64,000 nt of DNA from Pseudomonas fulva (GTDB taxonomy: Bacteria > Pseudomonadota > Gammaproteobacteria > Pseudomonadales > Pseudomonadaceae): assembly GCF_023517795.1 (NCBI RefSeq), contig NZ_CP082928.1, positions 4,526,001 to 4,590,000 on the forward strand. The letters run 5' to 3'. Of this stretch, positions 36,195-44,571 are shown in pieces. The notes beneath the pieces are model-generated. The model did no database searches, had not been told where the DNA came from, and was given only the letters and a program-made list of their open reading frames with translations. The position numbers and the translations under genes are program-made. The first letter of the stretch is position 1, and each line of letters opens with the position of its first letter.

Positions 36195-36621
36195 ACTTCA
36201 CCTCAGAAAAATGGAGCTCCGTCATCCCAACCGACTCATGATTGGGGAAAGGCTAATTGATGGCTTATTTATGGAATAAAAGCATTGTAAAAGCCAAGGC
36301 GTCGCCCGGAAACGCGACCCTCAATTACGGTAAGCCGGGATGGAGAGTTACGATGCGGATAGAGGTCTGATCATGGGGCCCGCGTTACAGCCTTGTACCG
36401 CTGATCGGCCCCGCGGAACAGCATTGTCTTGGACAGAGTTCGATGAATATATCTGGCTCCGCCGAAAGCGGAAGGTGAACGAAGCTTTTGTGGAGGAGGC
36501 CGGGTGGCGATCTGCTTTAGCCTCGATCTTTGCCTGGCTAGGCGCAAGAGCTTGGGCTAAAGCCCCTCCCACGATCGTGAACGGCCCGCTACCGCCACAT
36601 TGGCGGCTATCGACCTCTGCC
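36195..36621. other. Intergenic gap with REP-like remnant
   Basis: 427 bases upstream of the 1257-residue protein gene. The promoter-proximal part is AT-rich (GGCTTATTTATGGAATAAAA near 36262). The rest has no believable gene. A copy of the pseudomonad REP-type sequence GGGCTAAAGCCCCTCCCAC is at 36554-36572, and CCGCCA/TGGCGG forms a small hairpin at 36592-36606. Confidence 0.6.
36554..36572. repeat. REP-like repeat copy
   Basis: GGGCTAAAGCCCCTCCCAC is the reverse complement of a sequence found in many copies between Pseudomonas genes (GTGGGAGGGGCTTTAGCCC). The core GGGCTAAAGCCC is almost palindromic. Only one copy is seen in this window. It separates the acquired-looking gene from the HAD gene. 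Confidence 0.6.
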
Positions 36622-37275
36622 TCAACTCCAACTCAGGATCGGCCAACCCTCGCGCTCGGCATGTTCGCGCAGCACCGGGTCGGGGTTCACCGCGTGGGGT
36701 TTGTCGACCCGCTGCAGCAGCGGCAGGTCGTTGCGCGAGTCGGAGTAGAAGTAGGCGCCGTCCAGGCTTTCGCCTTGTTCTTCCAGCCAGGCATGCAGGC
36801 GGGTGACCTTGCCTTCGCGGTAGGTCAGCACGCCCTCGGTCTTACCGCTGTAATGGCCGTATTCCTCGTGCAGGTCGATGGCCAGCACCTCATCGACTTT
36901 CAGGCGTTCGGCGATGGCGCTGACCAGAAAATGCGCCGAGGCGGAGATGATCAGGATGCGGTCGCCGGCCTCTCGGTGGGTGGCCAGGCAGCGGGTGGCG
37001 TCGCTGAAGAAGATCGGCTCGATCACGTCTTCCACGAACGGCTCGACCACGAAGGCGACTTCCTCCGGCGTGCGGCCCACCAGCGGCGACAGGCTGAAGG
37101 TCATGTAGTCCTCCATGGCCAGCTTGCCTTCGGCGTACGCCGCCATCAGCTGGTGATCCTTGGCGATAAAGCTCTCGCCGTCGACCCAGCCCAGTGTGGC
37201 CATGTGCTCGCTCCACAGGCTGGCGCAGTCGCCGTTGATCAGGGTTTCGTCGAGATCGAAAATTGCCAAAGCCAT
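36622..37275 (-). CDS. HAD-IB family phosphatase
   Basis: About 217 residues, similar in build to phosphoserine phosphatase. HAD motif I is FDLDETLINGD (nucleophile Asp8-type), motif II ISASAHFL, and the acidic motif IV YSDSRNDLPLL. The ATG at 37275 shares one base with the stop of the ABC ATPase gene, so the enzyme belongs to the transport operon. It may dephosphorylate a product of the imported compound. SerB is possible but the operon context argues for a specialised substrate. Confidence 0.85.
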   Translation of the reverse strand: MALAIFDLDETLINGDCASLWSEHMATLGWVDGESFIAKDHQLMAAYAEGKLAMEDYMTFSLSPLVGRTPEEVAFVVEPFVEDVIEPIFFSDATRCLATHREAGDRILIISASAHFLVSAIAERLKVDEVLAIDLHEEYGHYSGKTEGVLTYREGKVTRLHAWLEEQGESLDGAYFYSDSRNDLPLLQRVDKPHAVNPDPVLREHAEREGWPILSWS

Positions 37276-38261
37276 CAAGCTACCTCTTTTACGGCGCTAG
37301 CCGCGATATCCAGTGAGATGGGGTGGCCGTTGGCGTGCAGGTCGTCGGCGCTGCGGTTGAGCACGTCGACCAGCAGTTTCACGCCGCCGGCGTCCACCCG
37401 GTAGCGGATGATATTACCGAGCAGGGCGTGGCTGCGAATGATTGCGCTGATCGGGCCCTGGCCGAGCACGATGGCTTCCGGGCGAATCGCCACCTGGCTG
37501 CTCACCGGGCGGCCGAGCAGGCGGCTGGCGGTGGGCGCGTCGAGCAGGTTGTAGTTGCCGATGAAACCGGCGGCGAAGGCGTCGGCCGGCGCGGTGTAAA
37601 GGGTTTCCGCGTCGCCGCTCTGGACGATGCGCCCGGCGTTCATCAGAAAGATGCGGTCGCTCATCACCAGCGCTTCTTCCTGATCGTGGGTGACGAAAAT
37701 CGTCGTCAGGCCAAGCTCCTGCTGGATGCTGCGGATCTGCTCGCGCAGGTGCTTGCGGATGCGCGCATCGAGGGCCGACAGCGGCTCGTCGAGCAGCAGC
37801 AGGCGCGGGCGGGTGACCAGCGAGCGGGCAAGGGCTACGCGCTGGCACTGGCCGCCGGACAGCTGATGCGGGTAGCGCCCGGCGAAGTCGCCCAGCTCGA
37901 CCATCGCCAGGGCTTCCTGCACGCGGGCGGCGGATTCTTCCTTGCCGACCTTCTGCATGCGCAGGCCGAAGGCGACGTTCTGCGCGGCGGTCATGTTGGG
38001 GAACAGCGCGTAGCTCTGGAACACCATGCCGATGCCGCGCTTCTGTGGCGCGAGCGGCACCAGGTCTTCGCCGCCGAGCAGGATCCTGCCGCCGTTGACC
38101 TCGGTAAGGCCGGCGATGCAGCGCAGCAGGGTGGATTTGCCGCAGCCCGACGGGCCGAGCAGGGTGACGAATTCGCCTTGCTGAATCTCGGCGTTGATGT
38201 CGCTGAAGATCGCGGTGCCGCCGTAGCTTTTGTGCAGGTTCTGGATGCTCAGGAAACTCAT
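37275..38261 (-). CDS. ABC transporter ATP-binding protein (PhnT/PotA/FbpC-like)
   Basis: 328 residues. Walker A GPSGCGKST, signature LSGGQCQRVALARSL and Walker B LLLLDEPLSALDARI are intact. The C-terminal TOBE-like part has VAIRPEAIVLGQGP. The signature carries Cys in place of the usual second Gln (LSGGQCQ). The ATG at 38261 overlaps the permease stop by four bases. The set SBP-permease-permease-ATPase matches 2-aminoethylphosphonate (PhnSTUV) or iron-type transporters. Confidence 0.9.
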   Translation of the reverse strand: MSFLSIQNLHKSYGGTAIFSDINAEIQQGEFVTLLGPSGCGKSTLLRCIAGLTEVNGGRILLGGEDLVPLAPQKRGIGMVFQSYALFPNMTAAQNVAFGLRMQKVGKEESAARVQEALAMVELGDFAGRYPHQLSGGQCQRVALARSLVTRPRLLLLDEPLSALDARIRKHLREQIRSIQQELGLTTIFVTHDQEEALVMSDRIFLMNAGRIVQSGDAETLYTAPADAFAAGFIGNYNLLDAPTASRLLGRPVSSQVAIRPEAIVLGQGPISAIIRSHALLGNIIRYRVDAGGVKLLVDVLNRSADDLHANGHPISLDIAASAVKEVA

Positions 38262-39055
38262 GCCTTGTCCCTGTTCAGTCGATTGGCCGCCCAGGTGAAC
38301 ACCAGGACGAAAAAGAAGTAGGAGATCACCAGGGCGCTGTTGAAGTGGCCGCTGCTGTTCTTCATGTTGTTGAGGTACACCTGCAGGGTTTCGTAGCGCG
38401 TGCCGACCAAGAGGTTGGCGAACACGAATTCGCCGAACAGGAAGCTGAACGACAGGAACAGCGAGACCATCAGGCCCTTGCGCAGGTTGGGCAGCACCAC
38501 CAGAAAGGCGGCCTTCCAGGTGCTGGCGCCAAGCAGGTGGGCGGCGTCCATCAGGTCGCGCAGGTTGATGGCCTGCAGGTTGTTGGTGATTGCCCGGTAC
38601 ATGAATGGCAGGGCGATGGTGAAGTAGCAGCCGATCAGGATCCACGGCGTGCCGACCATCGCCAGCGGGCCGGAGCCATACAGCTGCAACAGGCCAACGG
38701 CGGACACCACCGGCGGCACGGCGAACGGCAGCAGGATCAGCACGTTCATCACCGCGTCGAGTTTCGGGAAGTGGTAATGCACCACGAACAGCAGCGGCAG
38801 GATCAGCAGCACCGACAGTGCCAGGGCGCCGAAGCAGACCAGCAGCGACTGGCCGAACGCTTTTAGAAAGCGCGGCTCGCCCCACAGCTGCAGGTACCAC
38901 TTGAAGGTCAGGCCATCCGGCAGGATGGTCGCCGACCAGCTGGTGGCCAGGGAGTAGAGCAGGGTGCCGGCCAGGGGCAGCAGCAGAATCAGGAACAGCA
39001 GCCAGACCACAAGGCGGTGGTAAAGGCTTGCTGCTGGAGCGTCAGCGCGGGACAT
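38258..39055 (-). CDS. ABC transporter permease, second subunit
   Basis: 265 residues with about six membrane segments. The EAA loop contacting the ATPase is seen near LMDAAHLLGASTWKAAFLVV. N-terminal SLYHRLVVWLLFLILLLPLA is typical of the second permease of PotC/PhnV type. It overlaps the first permease gene by 14 bases and the ATPase gene by four. Confidence 0.9.
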   Translation of the reverse strand: MSRADAPAASLYHRLVVWLLFLILLLPLAGTLLYSLATSWSATILPDGLTFKWYLQLWGEPRFLKAFGQSLLVCFGALALSVLLILPLLFVVHYHFPKLDAVMNVLILLPFAVPPVVSAVGLLQLYGSGPLAMVGTPWILIGCYFTIALPFMYRAITNNLQAINLRDLMDAAHLLGASTWKAAFLVVLPNLRKGLMVSLFLSFSFLFGEFVFANLLVGTRYETLQVYLNNMKNSSGHFNSALVISYFFFVLVFTWAANRLNRDKA

Positions 39056-39890
39056 GGTAGCTCCTCCTCAGCAGCAACTGATGGACGAGGGTGATCGCCG
39101 CCATCAGACCGACCAGAATCATCGCCAGGGCGCTGGCCATGTGCGGGTCGAGGGAAATGTCCCCGGAAATCATCGCGGCGATACGGATCGGCAGCACGTT
39201 GAAGTTGCCGGTGGTCAGGTAATACACCGTGGCGTAGGCGCCCAGGGCATTGGCCAGCAGGATCACGAAGGTGCCGAGCAGCGCCGGCGTGAGTACCGGC
39301 AGGCCGATATGCCGCCAGAACGCCCAGGTGCCGGCGCCGAGCAGCGCGGCCGACTCGCGCCAGTCCTGGCGCAGGGCATCGAAGGCCGGGTAGAGCAGCA
39401 GCACGCCGAGGGGAATCTGGAAGTAGGTGTAGAGCACGATCAGGCCGTTCTTGGAATACAGGTTGAAGCTGTCGATCAGCCCGGCCTGGATCAGCAGCAG
39501 GGTCAGCGCGCCGTTGAAACCGAGCAGGATGATGAAGGCGAAGGCCAGGGGCACGCCGGCGAAGTTGCTGGTCATGTTGGAAAAGGCGATCACGAAGTCG
39601 CGCAGTTTCGAGTCCACCTGGCGCAGCGAGTAGCTGCCGATGATGGCGATGAGCATGCCGAACACGCTCGACCAGAAGGCGATCTGCAGGCTGTGCTTGA
39701 CCGCCTGCATGTAGAACTTGGAGGCGAAGGCCTTCTCGAAATTGCCCAGGCCCCAGCCATCCGGCGTGTTCAGGCTGTTGAGCGCGACCCACGCCAATGG
39801 CGCGATCTGAAAGGCGATAAAGAACACCGCGAAGGGCAGCAGGCACAGCAGGGCCAGCCATTTGCCCCTGGGTCTGTGGGTGGCGCTCAT
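39042..39890 (-). CDS. ABC transporter permease, first subunit
   Basis: 282 residues with about six membrane segments. WLALLCLLPFAVFFIAFQIA is the first segment, and the EAA-like loop is near ALLGAGTWAFWRHIGLPVLT. It resembles PotB/PhnU permeases. ATG 39890 overlaps the stop of the phosphodiesterase gene by four bases; an in-frame ATG at 39908 is less likely. Confidence 0.9.
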   Translation of the reverse strand: MSATHRPRGKWLALLCLLPFAVFFIAFQIAPLAWVALNSLNTPDGWGLGNFEKAFASKFYMQAVKHSLQIAFWSSVFGMLIAIIGSYSLRQVDSKLRDFVIAFSNMTSNFAGVPLAFAFIILLGFNGALTLLLIQAGLIDSFNLYSKNGLIVLYTYFQIPLGVLLLYPAFDALRQDWRESAALLGAGTWAFWRHIGLPVLTPALLGTFVILLANALGAYATVYYLTTGNFNVLPIRIAAMISGDISLDPHMASALAMILVGLMAAITLVHQLLLRRSYHVPR

Positions 39891-40693
39891 CGCAGCAGCT
39901 CCCGGCACGAGGGTTTGTCATGGGGCACGCCGAGCAGCTCGCAGACCGTGCCGCACAGCTCCAGTTGCTTCGGCGCGGCAGCCTCGCTGAGGCTGAAGGC
40001 CTCGCCGAGCACGAACAGCGGCACTTCGCGCTCTTCGGCCAGCAGGCCGTTGTGGGAGCGGTCGTCGTTCATGCCGTGGTCGGCGGTCACCAGCACCTGG
40101 TAGCCGGCGTCCAGCCAGCCTTGCAGGTAGTTGGCGAGCAGAATGTCGGCGACCCGCGCGGCATTGCGGTAACCGCTGCTGTTCAGCCCGTGCTTGTGGC
40201 CGGCATCGTCGATGTTCATCGGGTGCACCAGCAGAAAATCCGGCGCATGCGCCAGGCGCAGGCTCTCGGCATCGTCGAACAGGTGCGAATCCGGATAATG
40301 ATCGGCGTAGTAGAAGTGCCCGTGCTGGATCGGCAGTTCGGCATCGCTGGTATGCCGGTCGCGTGCCGCCACGAAGGGCGCGCGGTTGTACAGCTCACTT
40401 ATCCAGTGGTAGGCAGCCGCCGCCGTGCTCAGCCCGGCGGCGCGGGCGTAATGGAACACGCTGCGCTCGCTGCTCAGGCGCACCACGTTGTTGTGCACCA
40501 CGCCGCTGTCGATGGGCGTCACGCCGGTAAGAATGCACTCGTAGAGCGGCCGCGACAGTGACGGCAGTTCGCACTCGAGTTTGTACAGCGCAGCACGGCC
40601 AGCGGCGCGATAGGCCTGCAGGTGGCCGAGTGCATGCCGGGCGACCTCGAAATTGAGGCCGTCGAGAATGACGAGGATGACCTTGGACGGCAT
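39887..40693 (-). CDS. Alkaline-phosphatase-superfamily phosphodiesterase/phosphatase
   Basis: 268 residues, related to nucleotide pyrophosphatase/phosphodiesterases and phosphonoacetate hydrolase. Metal ligands are seen at ILDGLN (Asp), MNIDDAGHKHG (Asp and His) and TADHGMNDD (Asp-His); the nucleophile is probably Ser in PSLSRPLYECILTG. No signal peptide is seen, so it works in the cytoplasm, likely on the imported phosphorus compound. AGGA lies close to the ATG at 40693. It overlaps the first permease gene and follows the SBP gene across a REP element. Confidence 0.85.
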   Translation of the reverse strand: MPSKVILVILDGLNFEVARHALGHLQAYRAAGRAALYKLECELPSLSRPLYECILTGVTPIDSGVVHNNVVRLSSERSVFHYARAAGLSTAAAAYHWISELYNRAPFVAARDRHTSDAELPIQHGHFYYADHYPDSHLFDDAESLRLAHAPDFLLVHPMNIDDAGHKHGLNSSGYRNAARVADILLANYLQGWLDAGYQVLVTADHGMNDDRSHNGLLAEEREVPLFVLGEAFSLSEAAAPKQLELCGTVCELLGVPHDKPSCRELLR

Positions 40694-40709
40694 GGGTGAT
40701 CCTGGAGGA

Positions 40710-40795
40710 GTAGGGTGGATGACGCTCTTTTCATCCACCGCTGGGATATCAAAATGGTGGACGGAGCGTCAGCTACGCGCCCCGATCCACCCTAC
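40710..40795. repeat. Bipartite REP-like element, copy 1
   Basis: Two inverted units separated by about 16 bases: GTAGGGTGGATGACGCTCTT continuing to 40739, and a unit at 40756-40795 that starts GGTGGACGGAGCGTC and ends CCACCCTAC. The first unit is a hairpin with GGTGGATGA/TCATCCACC arms. Its 30 bases occur again, reverse complemented, at 42977-43006. It lies between the SBP gene and the phosphodiesterase gene and could lower downstream expression. Confidence 0.75.
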
Positions 40796-40811
40796 GAGGC
40801 TGCAGGCTGGA

Positions 40812-41870
40812 TCACTCCATATTGATGATCACGTTTTCCTGCCACTGCTGCGGCAATGCCTTGGAGGTCGCTTCCCAGGCGGCGGCATCCTTGATCGGCT
40901 TGACCTTGGCGTACTGCTCGTTGGGCAGCAGCTTGGCCTGCACGTCGGCCGGCAGGGTCAGGTGCTCGGCGCGGATCGGCCGGGCATTGCCCTTGGCCAG
41001 GTTGATCTGCCCGGCGTCGCTGAAGATGTACTCGCGGGCCAGCTTGGCGGCGTTGGGGTGCTTGGCGTATTTGTTGATGATGGTGGTGTAGCCGGAGATC
41101 ACCGAGCCATCGGAGGGGATCAGCACCTCGAAGCGGCTCGGGTCGATCTGGTCGCGGTAGGAAAGGCCGTTGAAGTCCCAGACGATGCCGACTTCCACTT
41201 CGCCTTTTTCCAGGGTCTGGATGGTCGGGTTGGCCAGCGACAGGCGACCCTGCTCGGCGATCTCGGCGAAGAAGTCCAGGCCCGGCTGGATGTTCTTCTC
41301 GTCGCCGCCATTGGCGATGGCCGCCGCCAGCACCCCATTGACCGCCTGGGCGGCCGCGCTGACGTCGCCGATGGCCACGCGGTACTTGCCGGTTTTCAGG
41401 TCGGCCCAACTTTTCGGCACGTCCTTGACCAGTTGCTTGTTGACGATAAAGGCGATCGAGCCGGTGTAGGCGAGCGCCCAGTGGCCGTCCTTGTCCTTGG
41501 CCCACTCGGGAATCTGCTCCCAGGTGCTGGGCTTGTAGGGCTGGGTCACGCCCTGTTGCACGGCGATGGGGCCGAAGGCGGCACCGACGTCACCGATGTC
41601 GGCGCTGGCGTTGTCCTTCTCGGCGGCGAACTTGGCGATTTCCTGGGCCGAACTCATGTCGGTGTCCATGTGCTTGAGGCCGTACTTGTCGCTCAGGTCC
41701 TGCCAGGTGTCCTTCCAGTTGGCCCAACTGTCCGGCATGCCGACGCTGTTCACGGCGCCTTCTTTGCGTGCGGCCTGTTCCAGTGCAGTCAAATCCGTGT
41801 TGGCGGCCATGGCGTGGGAAGCCAGAGCGATGGCGCTGCCCATCAGCGATGCCAGTAGCAGTTGTTTCAT
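40812..41870 (-). CDS. Extracellular solute-binding protein for phosphorus- or metal-type ABC importer
   Basis: 352 residues with signal peptide MKQLLLASLMGSAIALASHA then MAAN. The mature protein has the type II binding-protein pattern of PotD/FbpA (ALEQAARKEGAVNSVGMPDS, TQPYKPSTWEQIPEWAKDKD, YTGSIAFIVNKQLVKDVPKS). AAGGAG is seven bases before the ATG at 41870. It is the first gene of the operon, with an operator-like site at 41896-41907. The partner enzymes suggest an organophosphate or phosphonate ligand; iron is a less likely alternative. Confidence 0.88.
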   Translation of the reverse strand: MKQLLLASLMGSAIALASHAMAANTDLTALEQAARKEGAVNSVGMPDSWANWKDTWQDLSDKYGLKHMDTDMSSAQEIAKFAAEKDNASADIGDVGAAFGPIAVQQGVTQPYKPSTWEQIPEWAKDKDGHWALAYTGSIAFIVNKQLVKDVPKSWADLKTGKYRVAIGDVSAAAQAVNGVLAAAIANGGDEKNIQPGLDFFAEIAEQGRLSLANPTIQTLEKGEVEVGIVWDFNGLSYRDQIDPSRFEVLIPSDGSVISGYTTIINKYAKHPNAAKLAREYIFSDAGQINLAKGNARPIRAEHLTLPADVQAKLLPNEQYAKVKPIKDAAAWEATSKALPQQWQENVIINME

Positions 41871-41895
41871 TGGAAACTCCTTTGCGATGCGAGGT

Positions 41896-42148
41896 TGGTC
41901 TAGATCAGCAAGAGCCAAGCCAATGTAGGCGCTGCCAATGACAGTTTTGTGTCGACGAGGTCGGTTACCTATCACTGGCGTTGCGCTTAGAGAGCGTAGA
42001 CCAGCCCAAGGCATTGAATTGCCTGGCATGGCCCCTGCTTGCAGCCTGGCTGTCATCTGCCGGTCATGGTGCTTGCCTAGCCTGGGCGGCAAGAGGTGCG
42101 GCGTAGAGATGGCCGCAACATGCCCCGTGATGGGGCTGGTCTAGTCCA
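41896..42148. promoter_or_regulatory. Two matching GntR/UTRA operator-like sites
   Basis: TGGTCTAGATCA at 41896-41907 and TGGTCTAGTCCA at 42137-42148 are near-perfect copies of the dyad TGGTCTAGACCA, the class of site bound by HutC/UTRA GntR regulators such as PhnF. The first lies just before the SBP gene, the second 16 bases before the GntR gene. One regulator probably controls both directions. Binding is inferred. Confidence 0.72.
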
Positions 42149-42163
42149 AAAGGAATCAGGGTG

Positions 42164-42880
42164 ATGCGCGATGACACGCCGCGGGCCGTTACCACCATCT
42201 GCCGCGCGTTGCAGGAACAGATCGAACACGGCCTGCTGCCCGCCGGCTGCAAGCTGCCGGCCGAGCGCCGCCTGAGCGATCTGTTCGACACCACGCGGAT
42301 CACCCTGCGCGAGGCACTGGGGCAGCTGGAAGCCCAGGGGCTGGTGTACCGCGAGGAACGCCGCGGCTGGTTCGTGTCGCCGGCGCGGGTGGCCTACAAC
42401 CCGTCGGTGCGCACCCACTTCCACGCCATGGTCGCCGAGCAGGGGCGGGTGCCGGCCACCGAGGTGCTGAGCGCCCGGCTGATCCCCGCCAACGCGCAGA
42501 TCTGCCAGGTGCTGGGCCTGTCGGGGCTGTCGAGCGTCTACCAGATCCGCCGTGCGCGGCGCATCGACGGGCGCCTGGTGCTGTACGTCGAGCATTACCT
42601 CAACCCGAGTTACTTTCCCGGCATTCTCGACTATGACCTGACCCGCTCGCTCACCGAGTTGTACGCCAGCGCATACGACATACGCTACGGCCGCGTGCGC
42701 TTCGACATGGTGCCCACGGCGCTGCACGCCGATGCCGCCGCCGCGCTCAAGGTCGCCGCCGGCAGCCCGGCGCTGAGCATCACCCGGGTCAACCGCGATC
42801 AGCACGGCCGGCTGATCGACTGCGACCTCGAGTACTGGCGCCATGATGCGATTCATATCAGCGTGGAGGTACCGGAGTAA
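42164..42880 (+). CDS. GntR family regulator, UTRA (HutC/PhnF) type
   Basis: About 238 residues. The N-terminal winged HTH is EHGLLPAGCKLPAERRLSDL then FDTTRITLREALGQLEAQGL. The C-terminal UTRA domain includes YQIRRARRIDGRLVLYVEHY and LTELYASAYDIRYGRVRFDM. The ATG at 42164 is next to a GTG at 42161; AAAGGA is upstream. It is divergent from the phosphorus-type importer operon and very likely its regulator through the TGGTCTAG sites. Confidence 0.9.
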   Translation: MRDDTPRAVTTICRALQEQIEHGLLPAGCKLPAERRLSDLFDTTRITLREALGQLEAQGLVYREERRGWFVSPARVAYNPSVRTHFHAMVAEQGRVPATEVLSARLIPANAQICQVLGLSGLSSVYQIRRARRIDGRLVLYVEHYLNPSYFPGILDYDLTRSLTELYASAYDIRYGRVRFDMVPTALHADAAAALKVAAGSPALSITRVNRDQHGRLIDCDLEYWRHDAIHISVEVPE

Positions 42881-43362
42881 GGGCGGTAAGTGGCGGAGCA
42901 GAGACCGGCGCAGTTCGTAGGGTGGACGACGCTTCACCTACGCGGCCCGACCCGTCCACCGCTCTGCGATTGCAATGGTGGATGAAAAGAGCGTCATCCA
43001 CCCTACGTAGCGAACGGCCGCTTCTGCCTTGAAGCTGCCGCTACCCACGTTCGTAAACAGCAATCGCTGATCGCTCTGAAGACCGGCCGTCGCCCATCCA
43101 GCCAGCACCTTTCCGGGCATATTGTTCAGCCGCCAGGCCGTGCGTAGAATCGCCGCCGCAGGCCATCCCATACCTATAATTTTCCGCTCTCCGCATCCGC
43201 CACTCCCCGCTTTCATCGCTTCGGGAGTGCGAGCTGCCGTGTGCGTGTTCGTCGTGTATGGGTTCTACATTTTCTTGTTCGCTTCTACCGCGCTCGTTGC
43301 CATCCGGCCTCGGGCGAATGGCCGTTGTAGTCAGCGTTCCCCCAAAGGCGGATATCAGCCGA
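42881..43362. other. Intergenic gap with REP-like element, no gene seen
   Basis: 482 bases between the GntR gene and the SotB-like gene. The first third is the REP-like element at 42918-43006. The rest contains overlapping open frames on both strands with no recognised motif, and a possible -10 TATAAT at 43175-43180 on the plus strand. Confidence 0.55.
42918..43006. repeat. Bipartite REP-like element, copy 2
   Basis: Mirror-image partner of 40710-40795. Unit one runs from GTAGGGTGGACGACGCTTCA at 42918 to 42960 with GGTGGACG/CGTCCACC ends. Unit two at 42977-43006 is the exact reverse complement, 30 of 30 bases, of 40710-40739. The SBP and GntR genes lie between the two copies. Confidence 0.78.
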
Positions 43363-44553
43363 ATGAACACACCGGAAAGAGCGCACGGCGGCAGCTGGCT
43401 GAGCGTGATCGCCTTGGCGCTCGGCGCCTTCATCTTTAATACCACCGAGTTCGTGCCGGTCGGCTTGCTGAGCCAGATCGGCCATAGCTTCGAGATGACC
43501 ACCGCCAGCGTCGGCCTGATGCTGACCATCTACGCCTGGGTGGTGGCCCTGGCTTCGCTGCCGCTGATGCTGCTGACCCGCAATATCGAGCGGCGCAAGC
43601 TGCTGGCCTTCGTGTTCGTGCTGTTCATCGCCAGCCATGTGCTGTCCGGCGTCGCCTGGAACTTTACCGTGCTGGTGGTCAGCCGCATCGGCATCGCCCT
43701 GGCCCATGCGCTGTTCTGGGCGATCACCGCGTCCCTGGCGGTGCGGGTGGCGCCTGAAGGCAAGCAGGCCCAGGCCCTCGGCCTGCTGGCGACCGGCAGC
43801 GCCCTGGCCATGGTGCTGGGTATTCCCCTGGGCCGGGTGATCGGCGAGGTGCTGGGCTGGCGCACCACCTTCACCACCATCGCCGTGGTGGCCGGTGTGG
43901 TGGTGCTCTGTCTGATCAAGAGCCTGCCACTGCTGCCGAGCCAGAACTCCGGTTCGCTGCGCAGCCTGCCGGTGCTGTTCAAGCGCCCGGCGCTCGTCAC
44001 CGTGTACGTGCTGACCGCCCTGGTGATCACCGCCCACTTCACCGCGTACACCTACATCGAGCCGTTCGCGCTGGAAGTCGCCGGCATCGCGGCGGATATG
44101 GTCACCGTGCTGCTGTTGCTGTTCGGCTGTGCGGGGATCATCGGTTCGATCCTGTTCAGCCGCTACAGCACGCGCTTCCCACGTGGGTTCGTGATCACTG
44201 CGATCGGCACCCTGAGCCTGTGCATGCTGCTCCTGCTGCCAGTGGCCCGCGAGCACGCCTTGCTGGCCACTCTGAGCGTGATCTGGGGAGTTGCGATGAT
44301 GTGTTTCGGGCTGGCACTGCAGGCCAAGGTGCTGAACCTGGCATCGGACGCCACCGACGTGGCCATGGCGCTGTTCTCGGGCATCTTCAACGTCGGTATC
44401 GGCGGTGGCGCCTTGCTCGGCAGCCTGGTGAGCAGCCAATTGGGCGTGGCCCATGTGGGCATCGTCGGCGGCCTGCTGGGCATCGCCGGCCTGCTGCTGT
44501 GCGGGGTGACCACCTACCGCTTTTCCCGGCCGCTCAAGCCGCAGCCGCTGTAA
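43363..44553 (+). CDS. Sugar efflux MFS transporter (SotB-like)
   Basis: 396 residues with 12 membrane segments. The N-terminus after the ATG at 43363 has [20 protein letters not shown], the hallmark of SotB/YdeA exporters (export of arabinose, IPTG-like sugars or drugs). Motif A-like IERRKLL and [20 protein letters not shown] follow. The frame is open from 43258, but that lead is unlike the family. It is tail-to-tail with the GNAT gene. Confidence 0.87.
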   Translation: MNTPERAHGGSWLSVIALALGAFIFNTTEFVPVGLLSQIGHSFEMTTASVGLMLTIYAWVVALASLPLMLLTRNIERRKLLAFVFVLFIASHVLSGVAWNFTVLVVSRIGIALAHALFWAITASLAVRVAPEGKQAQALGLLATGSALAMVLGIPLGRVIGEVLGWRTTFTTIAVVAGVVVLCLIKSLPLLPSQNSGSLRSLPVLFKRPALVTVYVLTALVITAHFTAYTYIEPFALEVAGIAADMVTVLLLLFGCAGIIGSILFSRYSTRFPRGFVITAIGTLSLCMLLLLPVAREHALLATLSVIWGVAMMCFGLALQAKVLNLASDATDVAMALFSGIFNVGIGGGALLGSLVSSQLGVAHVGIVGGLLGIAGLLLCGVTTYRFSRPLKPQPL

Positions 44554-44571
44554 TTGCAACAGCAGCAGATT

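Noticed and set aside
36340-37404. 354-residue plus-strand frame before and over the HAD gene
   Set aside because: Mostly antisense to the HAD phosphatase; the non-overlapping part has no motif and contains the REP remnant.
37275-38900. 541-residue minus-strand frame suggesting a permease-ATPase fusion
   Set aside because: The part before 38261 lies over the second permease gene in another frame; the ATPase has its own ATG overlapping the permease stop.
43041-43529. 162-residue minus-strand frame before the SotB-like gene
   Set aside because: Runs into the sotB-like coding region, has no motif and overlaps REP flanks.
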